Source: Candidatus Omnitrophota bacterium (lineage in GTDB: Bacteria; Omnitrophota; Koll11; Aquiviventales; Aquiviventaceae). Taken from it: a stretch of 7,148 bases of DNA. Location: positions 1 to 7,148 of the forward strand of contig JAHFGU010000079.1 of the NCBI GenBank assembly GCA_023247285.1, written 5' to 3'. Below, piece after piece: positions 6,846-7,148 of this stretch. The number at the start of each line of letters is the position of its first letter. Within the stretch, counting starts at the first letter, position 1. A model generated the notes under the pieces. It did not search any database and was not told the origin of the DNA. It saw only the letters and a list, made by a program, of their open reading frames with translations. The position numbers and the translations under genes are program-made.

Positions 6846-6968
6846 GGACCCCACGCCCGCCCGCAGGCGGACGACCGATGAAGCTGCTCAAGATTCTCGC
6901 GGGAAGAGACGCGCCGCAGACCATGCCCGCTGAGGACGGACGTGGGGTGCGGAGCGGCAGGACCCGTC

Positions 6969-6995
6969 GGCCTGAAGGCGCCACGGCGCCAGGCC
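6969..6995 (-). other. GC-rich hairpin 18 bases downstream of the nuoD stop
   Basis: Reading the plus strand, GGCCT-GAA-GGCGC-CACG-GCGCC-AGGCC gives a 10-bp GC-rich stem with a three-base bulge and a four-base loop. It begins 18 bases after the nuoD stop codon. No T-run follows on the minus strand, so it is not a canonical intrinsic terminator. It could stabilise the 3' end of an upstream nuo message, act as an attenuator, or be a chance product of high GC. Confidence 0.4.
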
Positions 6996-7013
6996 CCGCA
7001 GACCGTCGGTGAC

Positions 7014-7148
7014 TCATCGGTCCAGCTCCCCGCCGATCATGTTGATGGACCCGAACGTCGGCACGATGTCCGACACGAGGTCGCCGCGGATCAGCTCGGG
7101 CAGCGCGGCCATGATCGTGAAGCACGGCGGCCGCACGCGCACGCGGTA
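7014..7148 (-). CDS. nuoD: NADH-quinone oxidoreductase subunit D, C-terminal end only
   Basis: The last 44 codons and TGA stop of a gene whose start lies beyond the right edge of the window. The encoded end reads VRPPCFTIMAALPELI, then a short variable stretch, then DIVPTFGSINMIGGELDR. This is the hallmark C-terminus of the 49-kDa subunit, which normally ends in a GSID-x-VLGEVDR-like motif that helps line the quinone site next to NuoB and NuoH. In the family the residue after RPP is usually Ser; here it is Cys. The start of the protein cannot be assessed, nor whether NuoC is fused to it. Its position upstream of nuoEF fits the canonical nuo gene order. Confidence 0.93.
   Translation of the reverse strand, partial: YRVRVRPPCFTIMAALPELIRGDLVSDIVPTFGSINMIGGELDR

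Larger units (their letters stand above)
6710..7013. other. 304-bp spacer between nuoD and nuoEF, rich in short repeats and hairpins
   Basis: This is the only long gap in an otherwise tightly packed operon. No convincing protein is encoded on the minus strand. It contains a 17-mer direct repeat, further copies of its sub-motifs GGGTGACG and GCGGAGCGG, a GC-rich hairpin just after nuoD, and a small hairpin at 6857-6870 (CCGCC-CGCA-GGCGG). Interrupted inverted arms lie at 6848-6859 and 6937-6948 (ACCCCACGCCCG against CGGACGTGGGGT, 11 of 12 pairing). An A/T-rich patch at 6726-6742, including TATATC on the minus strand, lies 17-33 bases before the nuoEF start and could belong to a promoter, but I see no matching -35 box. 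The spacer may hold a separate promoter, an RNA leader or a degraded repeat element. Confidence 0.6.

Noticed and set aside
6706..7125. Minus-strand open frame covering the spacer and the end of nuoD in another frame
   Set aside because: It conflicts with the clear NuoD C-terminus at 7014-7148, and its product is low-complexity Arg/Pro/Ser/Ala without domains.
1..7148. tRNA, rRNA, CRISPR array or phage/defence genes
   Set aside because: I scanned the gaps and coding regions and saw no such feature. Apart from the short repeats, the window is a respiratory operon with two trailing genes.

Overview
The window is a high-GC stretch of bacterial chromosome (roughly two-thirds G+C by eye). Every confident gene lies on the minus strand, so the genes read from right to left. 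The core is part of a respiratory complex I (NADH-quinone oxidoreductase) operon. In transcription order it holds the last 44 codons of nuoD, a 304-bp spacer, a single gene fusing nuoE and nuoF, then nuoG, nuoH and nuoI. Two genes that are not part of complex I follow without a break: a small lipoprotein with a C-terminal TIGR04073-type ('exosortase system-associated') domain, and a dienelactone-hydrolase-family enzyme with an N-terminal signal sequence. The second of these runs off the left edge of the window.

Layout by region (left to right): 1-798 dienelactone hydrolase, no stop in the window; 795-1409 TIGR04073 lipoprotein; 1454-2116 nuoI; 2113-3246 nuoH; 3251-3287 a tandem palindromic repeat at the nuoG/nuoH junction; 3259-4899 nuoG, whose stop codon lies inside that repeat; 4901-6709 nuoEF fusion; 6710-7013 non-coding spacer with short direct repeats and hairpins; 7014-7148 end of nuoD. 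The genes are packed tightly. nuoH/nuoI and lipoprotein/hydrolase share 4-bp ATGA overlaps, and nuoEF and nuoG are separated by one base.

Together NuoE, NuoF and NuoG form the NADH-oxidising electron-input arm. NuoI and NuoD carry electrons to the quinone site, and NuoH anchors the arm in the membrane and forms part of the quinone cavity. The proton-pumping subunits NuoJ, K, L, M and N, which usually follow nuoI, are not in the window. The lipoprotein and hydrolase stand where nuoJ would be expected.

The combination of high GC, a TIGR04073-type protein and this complex I layout suggests an uncultured lineage of the PVC superphylum or its relatives, with a GC-rich member of Omnitrophota as first guess and Verrucomicrobiota as an alternative. 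This is inference from gene content only. The most unusual features are the tandem palindrome that supplies the end of NuoG, the NuoE-NuoF fusion with all cluster ligands intact, and the lipoprotein with three perfect heptads following nuoI.
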